The notes beneath the pieces were generated by a model. That model saw nothing but the letters and a program-made list of their open reading frames with translations. It did not search any database and was not told where the DNA came from. A program made the position numbers and the translations under genes. This document shows positions 1 through 5,242 of a stretch of 7,913 bases of DNA, in pieces. Within the stretch, counting starts at the first letter, position 1; each line of letters opens with the position of its first letter. The DNA is taken from assembly GCA_047518105.1 (NCBI GenBank), contig JAKZRQ010000270.1, positions 1 through 7,913 on the forward strand. The letters run 5' to 3'. Source of the stretch: VXYL01 sp047518105. GTDB lineage: Bacteria; Pseudomonadota; Gammaproteobacteria; Pseudomonadales; Azotimanducaceae.

Positions 1-155
1 CGACGTCCGCCGGCACGTCGTCGAACAGGTCGGTCTGCCCCGCGAGCGCCGCCTCGACGCGCTGGCAGAGCGGCGGCCAGCGTTCGCGGTCGATGTCGAA
101 GTGGCGGCCGAGGTTGAGCAGGGTGCGCTGGCGGACGCGGCGGCGGACGCCGGGG
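1..155 (-). pseudogene. Truncated transposase fragment, IS1634-like N-terminal region
   Basis: Read on the minus strand, this stretch is open and encodes RQRTLLNLGRHFDIDRERWP, followed by a leucine/alanine-rich segment with LCQRVEAALAGQTDLF. From memory, the pattern 'VRQ-TLLNLGRHF-x-WP-LC-RIE-LL-GQ' is typical of the N-terminal region of IS1634-type (IS4 superfamily) transposases, about 30 residues after the normal start. Here those first residues are missing: upstream the reading runs straight into the CTAG junction with the DUF1244 gene and has no start codon. The fragment also runs off the left edge of the window, so the rest of the transposase may or may not survive outside. I infer a relic of an older IS insertion next to the DUF1244 gene, onto which the small element at 159-440 was later added. 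Family assignment is by recognition only. Confidence 0.6.
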
Positions 156-158
156 CTA

Positions 159-440
159 GTGCTGCGTCCACCCTTGATCTTCGCGTCAGCGCGTCCGCAA
201 GCGTCCAGTCCGCTAGGCGGCACCTTGAAGGCATATCGGGCATACGTCGAGAGGTGCCAACAACGCGGATGGGCCGCGCGTCAGCGCGCCCTACGGGTGG
301 CAGCCGGAGCGCCCCGTGCGGCGTTGCGTCTGCGTGGGTATGCCCGATAGGCCTGCGCAGCCGCGCCTGTCCGTCGCAAGCGACGGTGCCCGGGACACAC
401 CGGCTGCCACTGACGCGAAGATTTAGGGATGACGGAGCAC
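159..440. mobile_element. MITE-like element, 282 bp, with 30-bp terminal inverted repeats and TA target duplication
   Basis: The left end (159-188, starting GTGCTGCGTCC and ending ATCTTCGCGTCA) and the right end (411-440) are inverted copies matching at roughly 24 of 30 positions, including GTGCT at the tip and ATCTTCGCGTCA at the inner end. Both tips are flanked by TA (157-158 and 441-442), and each junction reads CTAG. This fits a Tc1/mariner or IS630-type insertion, which duplicates TA and often targets CTAG. No transposase-length ORF lies inside, so the element must be mobilised in trans. The interior is rich in dyads: a 12-bp inverted repeat (234-245 with 338-349), an 11-bp one (297-307 with 400-410) next to the right end, and a 7-bp hairpin with a 2-nt loop (371-386). 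Assignment to the IS630 group is inference from TA/CTAG and end structure. Confidence 0.72.
234..349. repeat. Internal 12-bp inverted repeat of the MITE-like element
   Basis: TATCGGGCATAC at 234-245 is the exact reverse complement of GTATGCCCGATA at 338-349. Extending the match outward gives 14 of 15 bases. The arms are about 90 bp apart, so in single-stranded form the centre of the element could fold into a long stem-loop with smaller hairpins. An 11-bp pair (297-307 with 400-410) competes with this fold. Confidence 0.7.
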
Positions 441-736
441 TAGACTCGTTTGTCCAAGGCCGCCGTCTGCTCGGCACTGGCTTCGCGCTGATAGCGGGAT
501 TTCCACTCGGGGTAGGGGATGCCGTACACGCGTTCCCGGGCCGCTTCGTAGTCGACCGATACGCCGCGTTCATCCGCTGCGGCGACGTACCACTTCGACA
601 GGCAGTTGCGGCAGAAGCCCGCGAGATTCATCAGGTCGATGTTCTGCACGTCCTTGTTTTCGTCCAGATGCTGGACGAGACGGCGGAACACGGCGGCCTC
701 GATGGCCACCTCGGTGGGGTCGGTCGGTGTGGACAT
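440..736 (-). CDS. DUF1244 family small protein
   Basis: A 98-residue cytoplasmic protein with the hallmark of the DUF1244 family (Pfam PF06844): AAVFRRLVQHL at residues 14-24, DVQNIDLMNLAGFCRNCLSKW at 29-49, and YGIPYPEWKSRY near the C-terminus. Two conserved cysteines, C42 and C45, lie in the FCRNCL motif. The family is widespread in alpha- and gammaproteobacteria and, to my knowledge, has no established function. Length is normal for the family. The start is the only Met upstream of the conserved core; no strong Shine-Dalgarno sequence is visible before it. The stop codon TAG is part of the CTAG in which the MITE-like element inserted, so the reading frame ends at the first base pair of the insertion and the protein is unchanged. 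The gene is divergent from the TerC-family gene. It carries no signal peptide or TM segment. Confidence 0.9.
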   Translation of the reverse strand: MSTPTDPTEVAIEAAVFRRLVQHLDENKDVQNIDLMNLAGFCRNCLSKWYVAAADERGVSVDYEAARERVYGIPYPEWKSRYQREASAEQTAALDKRV

Positions 737-843
737 GGCAATACGAATCGTTGTTGAACCGATCCGATCATAGCGCGGGGCGAGGATGAAGCGGAGGCGT
801 TTCGTGCTTCAATACCAACGAGTCAGCGTCTTGGCGGAGACCC
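737..843. promoter_or_regulatory. Divergent intergenic region of the DUF1244 and terC-family genes
   Basis: This 107-bp gap must carry both divergent promoters. On the minus strand TATGAT (plus positions 767-772) is a good -10 match, about 30 bp upstream of the DUF1244 start, but I see no convincing -35. No clear promoter is visible for the plus-strand gene. Its ribosome-binding site is GGCGGAGA at 833-840, correctly spaced for the ATG at 844. I looked for, and do not see, a manganese (yybP-ykoY) riboswitch-like structure, which precedes some TerC-family genes. Confidence 0.35.
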
Positions 844-1605
844 ATGGAGCTACTAGCCAATCCCGAGATCTGGATGGCGTTCGCGACCCTCGCGACGCTG
901 GAGATCGTGCTCGGCATCGACAATATCGTCTTCATCAGCGTGCTCACCAGTCGGCTACCCGAAAGGCAGCGTCCCCGGGCACGGTTCGTCGGCCTGCTGC
1001 TGGCCATGGTGATGCGCATCGGCCTGCTGCTGTCGCTGTCGTGGATGATGGGCTTGACCACCGACCTCGTCACCGTGCTCGGCGAAGGGATATCCGGACG
1101 CGATCTCATCCTGCTCGCCGGCGGGGCGTTCCTGATTGCCAAGGCCACCCGGGAGATGCACAACTCGCTCGAGATCGACGAGGCGCATTCGCACACGGGC
1201 CACGCGACCAGCTTCATCGGCGTGCTGGCGCAGATCGCGCTGATCGACGTGGTCTTTTCGCTCGACTCGGTGATCACGGCGGTGGGCCTGGTCGACAACC
1301 TTCCCGTGATGATCGCCGCCATCGTGGTGGCGGTGGCGGTCATGATCGTCGCGGCCGGCCCGGTGAGCGACTTCGTCGAGGGCAATCCGACGATCAAGAT
1401 GCTGGCGTTGTCGTTCCTCGTGCTGATCGGCTTCGCCCTCGTCACCGAGGGGGTCGACATCCACGTGCCCAAGGGCTACATCTATTCCGCGATGGCGTTC
1501 TCGTTCGGCGTCCAGTTGCTCAACATCCGGGCCAGCCGGCGTCGGCAGGTCAAGCTGCGCAAGGCGCAGTTGGGGGACTTGATCCAGATCAATAGCGCTC
1601 CTTAA
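844..1605 (+). CDS. TerC/YgdQ-family integral membrane protein, probable metal ion transporter
   Basis: A 253-residue polytopic inner-membrane protein. The two family signature segments are present: LEIVLGIDNIVFIS (E20, D26, N27) in the first membrane helix, and LIDVVFSLDSVITAVG (D135, D141, S142) after the central loop. Both place acidic residues inside the membrane, as expected for cation binding. Hydrophobic segments lie near residues 10-33, 49-70, 88-100, 123-150, 153-172, 186-201 and 214-226. A histidine-rich loop (HSHTGH, 115-120) and a basic C-terminal tail (RASRRRQVKLRK) face the cytoplasm or periplasm. The overall pattern is closest to E. coli YgdQ (about 237 aa). Members of the TerC superfamily have been linked to manganese export and metallation of exported enzymes; the substrate here is unknown. 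The start is supported by GGCGGAGA just upstream. The gene converges on yaaA. Confidence 0.9.
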   Translation: MELLANPEIWMAFATLATLEIVLGIDNIVFISVLTSRLPERQRPRARFVGLLLAMVMRIGLLLSLSWMMGLTTDLVTVLGEGISGRDLILLAGGAFLIAKATREMHNSLEIDEAHSHTGHATSFIGVLAQIALIDVVFSLDSVITAVGLVDNLPVMIAAIVVAVAVMIVAAGPVSDFVEGNPTIKMLALSFLVLIGFALVTEGVDIHVPKGYIYSAMAFSFGVQLLNIRASRRRQVKLRKAQLGDLIQINSAP

Positions 1606-1644
1606 TCGGGAGCGCGGTCCGGAGCGCGCTCCGGAGCGCGTAGC
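1595..1644. terminator. Hairpin/12-bp tandem repeat between convergent genes, possible bidirectional terminator
   Basis: The stem GCGCTCC (1595-1601) pairs with GGAGCGC (1609-1615) across the TerC-family stop codon. It is followed by 12-bp units starting GGAGCGCG at 1609, 1621 and 1633; the second unit, GGAGCGCGCTCC, is itself a perfect palindrome. There is no T tract on either strand, so this is not a canonical intrinsic terminator. Its position in the 44-bp gap between two convergent stop codons makes a transcription-ending role reasonable. Confidence 0.45.
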
Positions 1645-1649
1645 CCGGA

Positions 1650-2420
1650 TCAGGGACGGGCGTCGCGAACGAATACCAGTTCGTCGGTGCTGGAGCGCTC
1701 GTCGCTGTAGCGATAGCCCTCGCTGTCGAAGGCCCTGAGCCCCTTGATGGTCTCCACCCGGTTCTTGGCCATGTAGGCGGCCATCAGGCCGCGCGCCTTC
1801 TTCGCATAGAAGCTGATGAATTTCACCTGCCCGTTCTTGGTGTCGAGGAATCGCGTGTTCAGTATCCGGGCCTCGAGCTTGTGGGCGTTCACGGCCTGCC
1901 AGTACTCGTTCGAGGCGAGGTTCACCAGGGTTCTGTTGCGATGGCCGACGAGATCGGCGTTCAGCGCGTCGGTGATGCGGTCTCCCCAGAACGCGTACAG
2001 GTCGGCCCCGCGCGCGTTCGCGAAGGCGGTGCCCATCTCCAGCCGATAGGGGTGGATTTTGTCGAGCGGTTTCAGGACGCCGTAGAGGCCGGAGAGGATG
2101 CGCACCCGGCGCTGCAGAGAGGTCAGCTCGCGCTCGCTGAAGTTCCAAGCGTCGAGGCCCATGTAGACGTCGCCGGTGAAGGCCAGGGCCGCCTGTTTGG
2201 CGTCCTTGGCGTCCTTGCGCCACGCGTTGTAGCGGTTGCAGTTGAGTTCGCCGAGCTTCTGGCTGATCCCCATCAGGTCGGAGATGTCGCCTGGGGCGAG
2301 CACGGCGAGGTCCTTGATCAGCATGGCCGCGTCGTCGACGAACGCCGGCGCGGTCGATTTGCGGGTCGTCGACCGGGTCTCGAAGTCGAGGGATTTGGCG
2401 GGCGAGATGACAGCCAGCAT
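1650..2420 (-). CDS. yaaA: Peroxide stress protein YaaA
   Basis: A 256-residue cytoplasmic protein that aligns from end to end, by recognition, with E. coli YaaA (258 aa, DUF328/UPF0246). Hallmarks are the N-terminal ISPAKSLDF, FTGDVYMGL in the first half, RILSGLYGVLKPLDKIHPYRLEMGT in the middle, LYAFWGDRIT, LVNLASNEYW, FISFYAKKARGLMAAYM and the C-terminal GYRYSDERSS. In E. coli the protein belongs to the OxyR response and limits iron-driven oxidative damage during peroxide stress; a DNA-binding helix-hairpin-helix fold has been reported for it. The start codon begins the conserved segment directly, with a modest GAAGAGG about 10 bp upstream. An earlier ATG 11 bp upstream is out of frame. The gene is divergent from the PP2C gene and converges on the TerC-family gene. 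No OxyR site could be recognised by eye. Confidence 0.95.
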   Translation of the reverse strand: MLAVISPAKSLDFETRSTTRKSTAPAFVDDAAMLIKDLAVLAPGDISDLMGISQKLGELNCNRYNAWRKDAKDAKQAALAFTGDVYMGLDAWNFSERELTSLQRRVRILSGLYGVLKPLDKIHPYRLEMGTAFANARGADLYAFWGDRITDALNADLVGHRNRTLVNLASNEYWQAVNAHKLEARILNTRFLDTKNGQVKFISFYAKKARGLMAAYMAKNRVETIKGLRAFDSEGYRYSDERSSTDELVFVRDARP

Positions 2421-2575
2421 GGTCTCATGCCTCTTCGGGCTCGTCTGGCCATTCTAGGAGCGTCGCCCGTCGCGCCGCAAGGCGGACCGCCCACTTCCAC
2501 CCACTTCCACCTGGGCAGCGACGATGTGCGTCGTCGCGGCCACGTCCGTCCGGTCGCCACGCTACACTATTGCCC
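2421..2575. promoter_or_regulatory. Divergent intergenic region of yaaA and the PP2C gene
   Basis: A 155-bp gap that should hold both promoters. It contains a perfect 10-bp direct repeat, CCACTTCCAC, at 2491-2500 and 2501-2510. TACACT at 2563-2568 resembles a -10 box and would put a transcription start at or next to the ATG at 2576, but no -35 match is seen. No strong Shine-Dalgarno lies before 2576, so a leaderless PP2C message is possible. Confidence 0.3.
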
Positions 2576-3289
2576 ATGCGTGCAGAAGGCAGAACCGACC
2601 CGGGCTTGGTTCGCGAGCAGAACCAGGATGTCTTCGCCGTGCGCGAGGAACTCGGTCTCGCGCTTCTGGCCGACGGCGTGGCCCGTCCAAGGGCGGGCCG
2701 TGTTGCAGCGGAAGTCGCCGTGGAGACCGCCTTGGAGTACCTGGCGAGCGTGAAGGCGCGCGAGCCGCTCGAGGCGATCCATCTGCGCCAAGCATTGGAA
2801 GTCGCCAACGACCGCGTCTTCGGTCTGTCGCAAGCGATCTCGGCCTACCGGGGGATGGCGACCACCCTCGTGGCGAGTGCCGTGGATGGCGATAGAGGCT
2901 ATGTCGCCCATGTGGGCGACTCGCGCGCGTACCGGTTCCGCGACGGTGCCCTCACCGGCCTCACCAAGGACCACAGCGTGGTTCGGGAGCGGGTGGACGC
3001 GGGTTTGATGTCGCCGAGACAGGCGCGGTTTTCGAGACACCGGCACGTGGTCACTCGCGCGGTCGGCGCCGAGCCGACCTTGCTGGCCGAGACCGCCGAA
3101 CTCGCGCTCGAAGCCGGGGATGTCCTGCTATTGTGCAGCGACGGGTTGACGGAGCATGTGCCGGACGACGAGATCGAGCGGCATCTCGCCGCCACGAACG
3201 ACCTCGACGAAGCGGTCGACGGCTTGGTGCAGGCGGCGCTCGCCGCTGGCGGGACCGACAACGTGACGGTGGTGCTGGTCGGTGTCTAG
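2576..3289 (+). CDS. PP2C-family serine/threonine protein phosphatase
   Basis: A 237-residue single-domain PP2C (PPM) phosphatase, the size of bacterial Stp/PrpC enzymes, which remove phosphate from Ser/Thr of kinase targets using two metal ions. Motifs in order: TDPGLVREQNQD (metal-site D18; the more usual NED is NQD, as in some Stp1 proteins), LLADG (D33, G34), GMATTLVAS, VAHVGDSRAYRF (D115), LTKDHSVV, VTRAVG, LLLCSDGLTEHV (D189) and GGTDNVTVV (D228, N229). The metal-binding aspartates are therefore present. The odd feature is motif II: the usual DG-M-GGH-x-AG reads DGVARPRAG, with GGH replaced by ARP. No Hanks-type kinase gene is in the window. ATG 2576 was chosen; an in-frame TTG two codons earlier is also possible. 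The gene leads a co-directional run with bolA (54-bp gap) and trhO. No TM segment or signal peptide. Confidence 0.9.
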   Translation: MRAEGRTDPGLVREQNQDVFAVREELGLALLADGVARPRAGRVAAEVAVETALEYLASVKAREPLEAIHLRQALEVANDRVFGLSQAISAYRGMATTLVASAVDGDRGYVAHVGDSRAYRFRDGALTGLTKDHSVVRERVDAGLMSPRQARFSRHRHVVTRAVGAEPTLLAETAELALEAGDVLLLCSDGLTEHVPDDEIERHLAATNDLDEAVDGLVQAALAAGGTDNVTVVLVGV

Positions 3290-3343
3290 GCCAATGGAAT
3301 CAATTCCCTGTACCGGGGGAAGGGACGGCGGGAGAAGCGAGCG

Positions 3344-3661
3344 ATGGTGAAGGACCGAATCGAGGACAAGCTGGCCCGGGCATTCGACCCGGAGCACCTC
3401 GAAGTCGTCAACGAGAGCGGCAACCACAACGTGGCGGAGGGTTCCGAGACGCACTTCAAGGTGGTGATCGTCTCCGGTGGATTCGAAGGCCAGCGCTTGA
3501 TCGCCCGCCACCGGCGCGTCAATGAGGCGCTCGCCGAGGAACTCGCCGGTCCGGTGCACGCGTTGGCGATCCACGCCTACACCCGCGAGGATTGGCACAA
3601 GCGGTTCGCAAGCGCACCGATGTCTCCGCCCTGTCGGGGTGGGGACGGCAGCTTGGATTGA
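3344..3661 (+). CDS. bolA: BolA family protein
   Basis: A 105-residue BolA-like protein. The fold's core is clear: an N-terminal helix (VKDRIEDKLARAF), LEVVNESGNHN (residues 19-29), the strand HFKVVIVS (37-44), the signature RHRRVNEAL (55-63), then EELAGPVHALAIHAYTREDW (65-84). The pattern is that of canonical BolA rather than the shorter IbaG. BolA proteins bind monothiol glutaredoxins through a shared [2Fe-2S] cluster and influence iron-sulfur trafficking, cell shape and stress responses; some bind DNA. The last 20 residues, after W84, are a low-complexity tail (proline, glycine, serine), which is variable in the family. The start is supported by GGAGAAG at 3331-3337, 6 bp before the ATG. 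The gene lies 54 bp after the PP2C gene and 24 bp before trhO, on the same strand. Confidence 0.93.
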   Translation: MVKDRIEDKLARAFDPEHLEVVNESGNHNVAEGSETHFKVVIVSGGFEGQRLIARHRRVNEALAEELAGPVHALAIHAYTREDWHKRFASAPMSPPCRGGDGSLD

Positions 3662-3685
3662 GCGGGGTTTGGGCCAACGACCGAC

Positions 3686-4600
3686 ATGACCTGCGTTGCG
3701 ACCTTCTACCGGTTTCATCCCCTGGGCGAGATCGGCGCCATGCGCGCCGCCATCGAGAGGGCGTGTTCACAACGCGCGCTGCGGGGTACCGTGTTGCTGG
3801 CACCGGAGGGGATCAACGCGACGCTTGCGGGGTCGCGCCGGGAACTGGCCGACCTCATCGATGGGCACTTCCCGGACGCGGACGTGAAATGGTCGACGGC
3901 GGCACCGGGCAACCCGGTGTTCCACCGCCTGAAGGTGCGCGAGCGCGCCGAGATCGTCAGCTTTGGACGGCCCCTGCCGCCCTCGGCACCCAAGGCCCGC
4001 CACGTGAACGCGGTCGAATGGCACAAGCTGCTTGCCGACCCCGATGTGCTCGTGGTTGACGTCCGCAACGACTACGAGTCCGACGTGGGCACTTTTCGCG
4101 GCGTCACGCGGGCAGCCACGGCCCACTTCCGCGAGTTTCCGGAGTTCGTGGATCGCGAGCTTGCCGGAGACCCGCACCCGTCCATCGCCATGTTCTGCAC
4201 CGGCGGCATTCGCTGCGAGAAGGCCTCTGCCTACCTGCTCGAACAGGGCTTCGAGGATATTCGCCAACTAGACGGCGGCATTCTGAAGTACCTCGCCGAG
4301 ACGCAGTCCGGCGAGTGCGCGTTCGAAGGCGAGTGCTTCGTCTTCGATCAGCGCGTATCCGTCACCCGCGACCTCGGTCAGGGCACCTACGCGCTATGCC
4401 GCGCCTGCGGTTGGCCCCTGTCACCCGAGGCCAGGCAGTCGCCGCGCTACGCGCAAGGCACGAGTTGTCCGGCCTGTCACGGACGGATCGACCCCGAGCG
4501 ACGAGCGGGCTTCGAGGAACGCGCATGCCAGGAGCGGCTGGCGGCGGCCCGGGGCGAACGGCATGTGGGTGCCGAGTTCGTCGAAGAGGGCGAGTGTTGA
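3686..4600 (+). CDS. trhO: tRNA uridine-34 hydroxylase TrhO (rhodanese family, formerly YceA)
   Basis: A 304-residue cytoplasmic enzyme expected to form 5-hydroxyuridine at wobble position 34 of tRNA, using oxygen, as shown for E. coli and B. subtilis TrhO. The N-terminal ferredoxin-like domain has ATFYRF, GTVLLAPEGINATLAGS (residues 34-50) and a second strand around PVFHRLKVRERAEIVSFG. The rhodanese domain spans about 105-225, with VVDVRNDYE and the active-site loop CTGGIRCEK (catalytic C171, second C177), then DGGILKYL. A C-terminal pair C238-x2-C241 and C261-x2-C264 can form a zinc-ribbon-like knuckle. The gene lies 24 bp after bolA on the same strand; the Shine-Dalgarno is poor, so translational coupling is possible. 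It is somewhat shorter than E. coli YceA (350 aa), as in many relatives. Confidence 0.95.
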   Translation: MTCVATFYRFHPLGEIGAMRAAIERACSQRALRGTVLLAPEGINATLAGSRRELADLIDGHFPDADVKWSTAAPGNPVFHRLKVRERAEIVSFGRPLPPSAPKARHVNAVEWHKLLADPDVLVVDVRNDYESDVGTFRGVTRAATAHFREFPEFVDRELAGDPHPSIAMFCTGGIRCEKASAYLLEQGFEDIRQLDGGILKYLAETQSGECAFEGECFVFDQRVSVTRDLGQGTYALCRACGWPLSPEARQSPRYAQGTSCPACHGRIDPERRAGFEERACQERLAAARGERHVGAEFVEEGEC

Positions 4601-4831
4601 GTCTGGCGAAACGGAGACGAGTCGCGTTTACGCGATCAAGACGATTGGACAACCTGGTCGATTCCATGCCCTTGGAAGCATGGGAGGCATCGGACGGAAG
4701 GACGGTTGCCAAGCACCACCTCGCCGCCGCTCTTCGAACGCATCCGGCAGTGGACTGCCAGCGCCGGCAGGGCTAGTTCGAGTGCGACGGCGAGGGGTTG
4801 CATTGCCCGGCGCGACCGCTAGGCGGGTCGC
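4601..4831. other. Intergenic region between trhO and glycine-zipper gene A
   Basis: No coding region could be supported on either strand. Possible end-of-transcript structures for trhO are a small stem TCGCG/CGCGA (4622-4635) and an 8-bp stem with one G-U pair (4662-4669 with 4678-4685). Neither is followed by a T tract. A further GGCAG/CTGCC hairpin lies at 4746-4759. Confidence 0.4.
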
Positions 4832-4835
4832 CTAG
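4812..4835 (-). terminator. Hairpin overlapping the stop codon of glycine-zipper gene A
   Basis: CTAGGCG (4819-4825) pairs perfectly with CGCCTAG (4829-4835) around a 3-nt loop and includes the stop codon of gene A. An overlapping alternative stem pairs GCGACC (4812-4817) with GGTCGC (4826-4831). No T tract follows. It could end transcription or protect the 3' end of the message. Confidence 0.4.
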
Positions 4836-5131
4836 GCTGCGCCGATTGCTGCGCCAGCGATGGCACCGAAGATGCCGAAAGCCAGTCCGATCTTGGCACC
4901 GATGATAGCACCTGCGGCAGCGCCAACGGTCGCGCCTGCAGCTTGGGACCCGGCCTGCAGAGCAGCCTCGTGGTCCTCGCTCAGATTGAATTGGTCGGCA
5001 GTGGCCTTGGCGAAGTAGTAGCCAGCCTGCACCCGGGTCTCCGGGCGAGCCTGATCGCTCGCGGCGACTCCAGACATGCCAGCCAACCCAGCCACCAACG
5101 CGCACGCCAATACAGGTTTCGTGATCTTCAT
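4832..5131 (-). CDS. Small exported glycine-zipper protein, copy A
   Basis: A 99-residue protein that I cannot name. It has a Sec-type signal peptide (MKITKPVLACALVAGLAG, likely cleavage after V-A-A at residue 24). The mature polar/helical stretch of about 39 residues contains YYFAKATA and acidic LSEDHEAA. The C-terminal 36 residues (64-99) are only Gly, Ala and hydrophobics plus one Lys, with glycine about every fourth position (GATVGAAAGAIIGAKIG and on). That GxxxG pattern is typical of helix-packing 'glycine zipper' segments in membrane-active peptides and 17-kDa-antigen-like proteins. It ends right after the zipper. The start at 5131 was chosen because GGGAG lies 11-15 bp upstream of this ATG; an in-frame ATG five codons earlier would bury that site. 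It is paralogous to the gene at 6420-6791 and lies downstream of the M48 peptidase gene, separated from it by a 111-bp gap. Confidence 0.75.
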   Translation of the reverse strand: MKITKPVLACALVAGLAGMSGVAASDQARPETRVQAGYYFAKATADQFNLSEDHEAALQAGSQAAGATVGAAAGAIIGAKIGLAFGIFGAIAGAAIGAA

Positions 5132-5194
5132 TTCTCTTGCTCCCATATAGTTTTTGAAGAGGCTGTAGAAGGTACACCGCCGCGCTCTTGGCGC

Positions 5195-5238
5195 ATGAAC
5201 GACATTGGCCTTGGTCGGTGTAAGAAATCTCTGAAAAT
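5195..5238 (-). repeat. 44-bp conserved block, copy 1, upstream of gene A
   Basis: This block matches 6864-6907 at 39 of 44 positions: a 16-bp identical part (ATGAACGACATTGGCC on plus), a divergent 6-bp core, then GGTGTA-R-GAAATCTCTGAAAAT. It starts 5 bp after the M48 stop codon and lies about 65 bp before the start of gene A. Weaker similarity (about 18 of 25) continues toward the gene, so the whole upstream region was duplicated with it. The dyad seen in copy 2 is imperfect here. It could be a promoter/operator, a 5' leader structure, or a dispersed intergenic repeat. Confidence 0.7.
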
Positions 5239-5242
5239 GCGG

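Noticed and set aside
737..843. Manganese riboswitch upstream of the TerC-family gene
   Set aside because: No conserved yybP-ykoY-like paired elements were seen and the space is short once a promoter is allowed for.
955..2223. 422-codon open frame on the minus strand across the TerC-family gene and yaaA
   Set aside because: It overlaps two well-recognised genes, has Arg/His/Gln-rich composition typical of out-of-frame G+C-rich DNA, and shows no known motif.
2491..2510. Start of a CRISPR or iteron array from the CCACTTCCAC repeats
   Set aside because: Only two 10-bp units, with no spacers and no further copies; probably slippage or a minor binding site.
4315..4776. Plus-strand frame overlapping the end of trhO and continuing into the gap
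   Set aside because: It is an out-of-frame shadow of trhO with Arg-rich composition and no ribosome-binding site.
4832..5131. Classical class II bacteriocin with a double-glycine leader
   Set aside because: The N-terminus is a Sec-type signal peptide with an Ala-Ala cleavage region, with no GG leader and no dedicated ABC transporter in the window. Only the GxxxG tail is bacteriocin-like.
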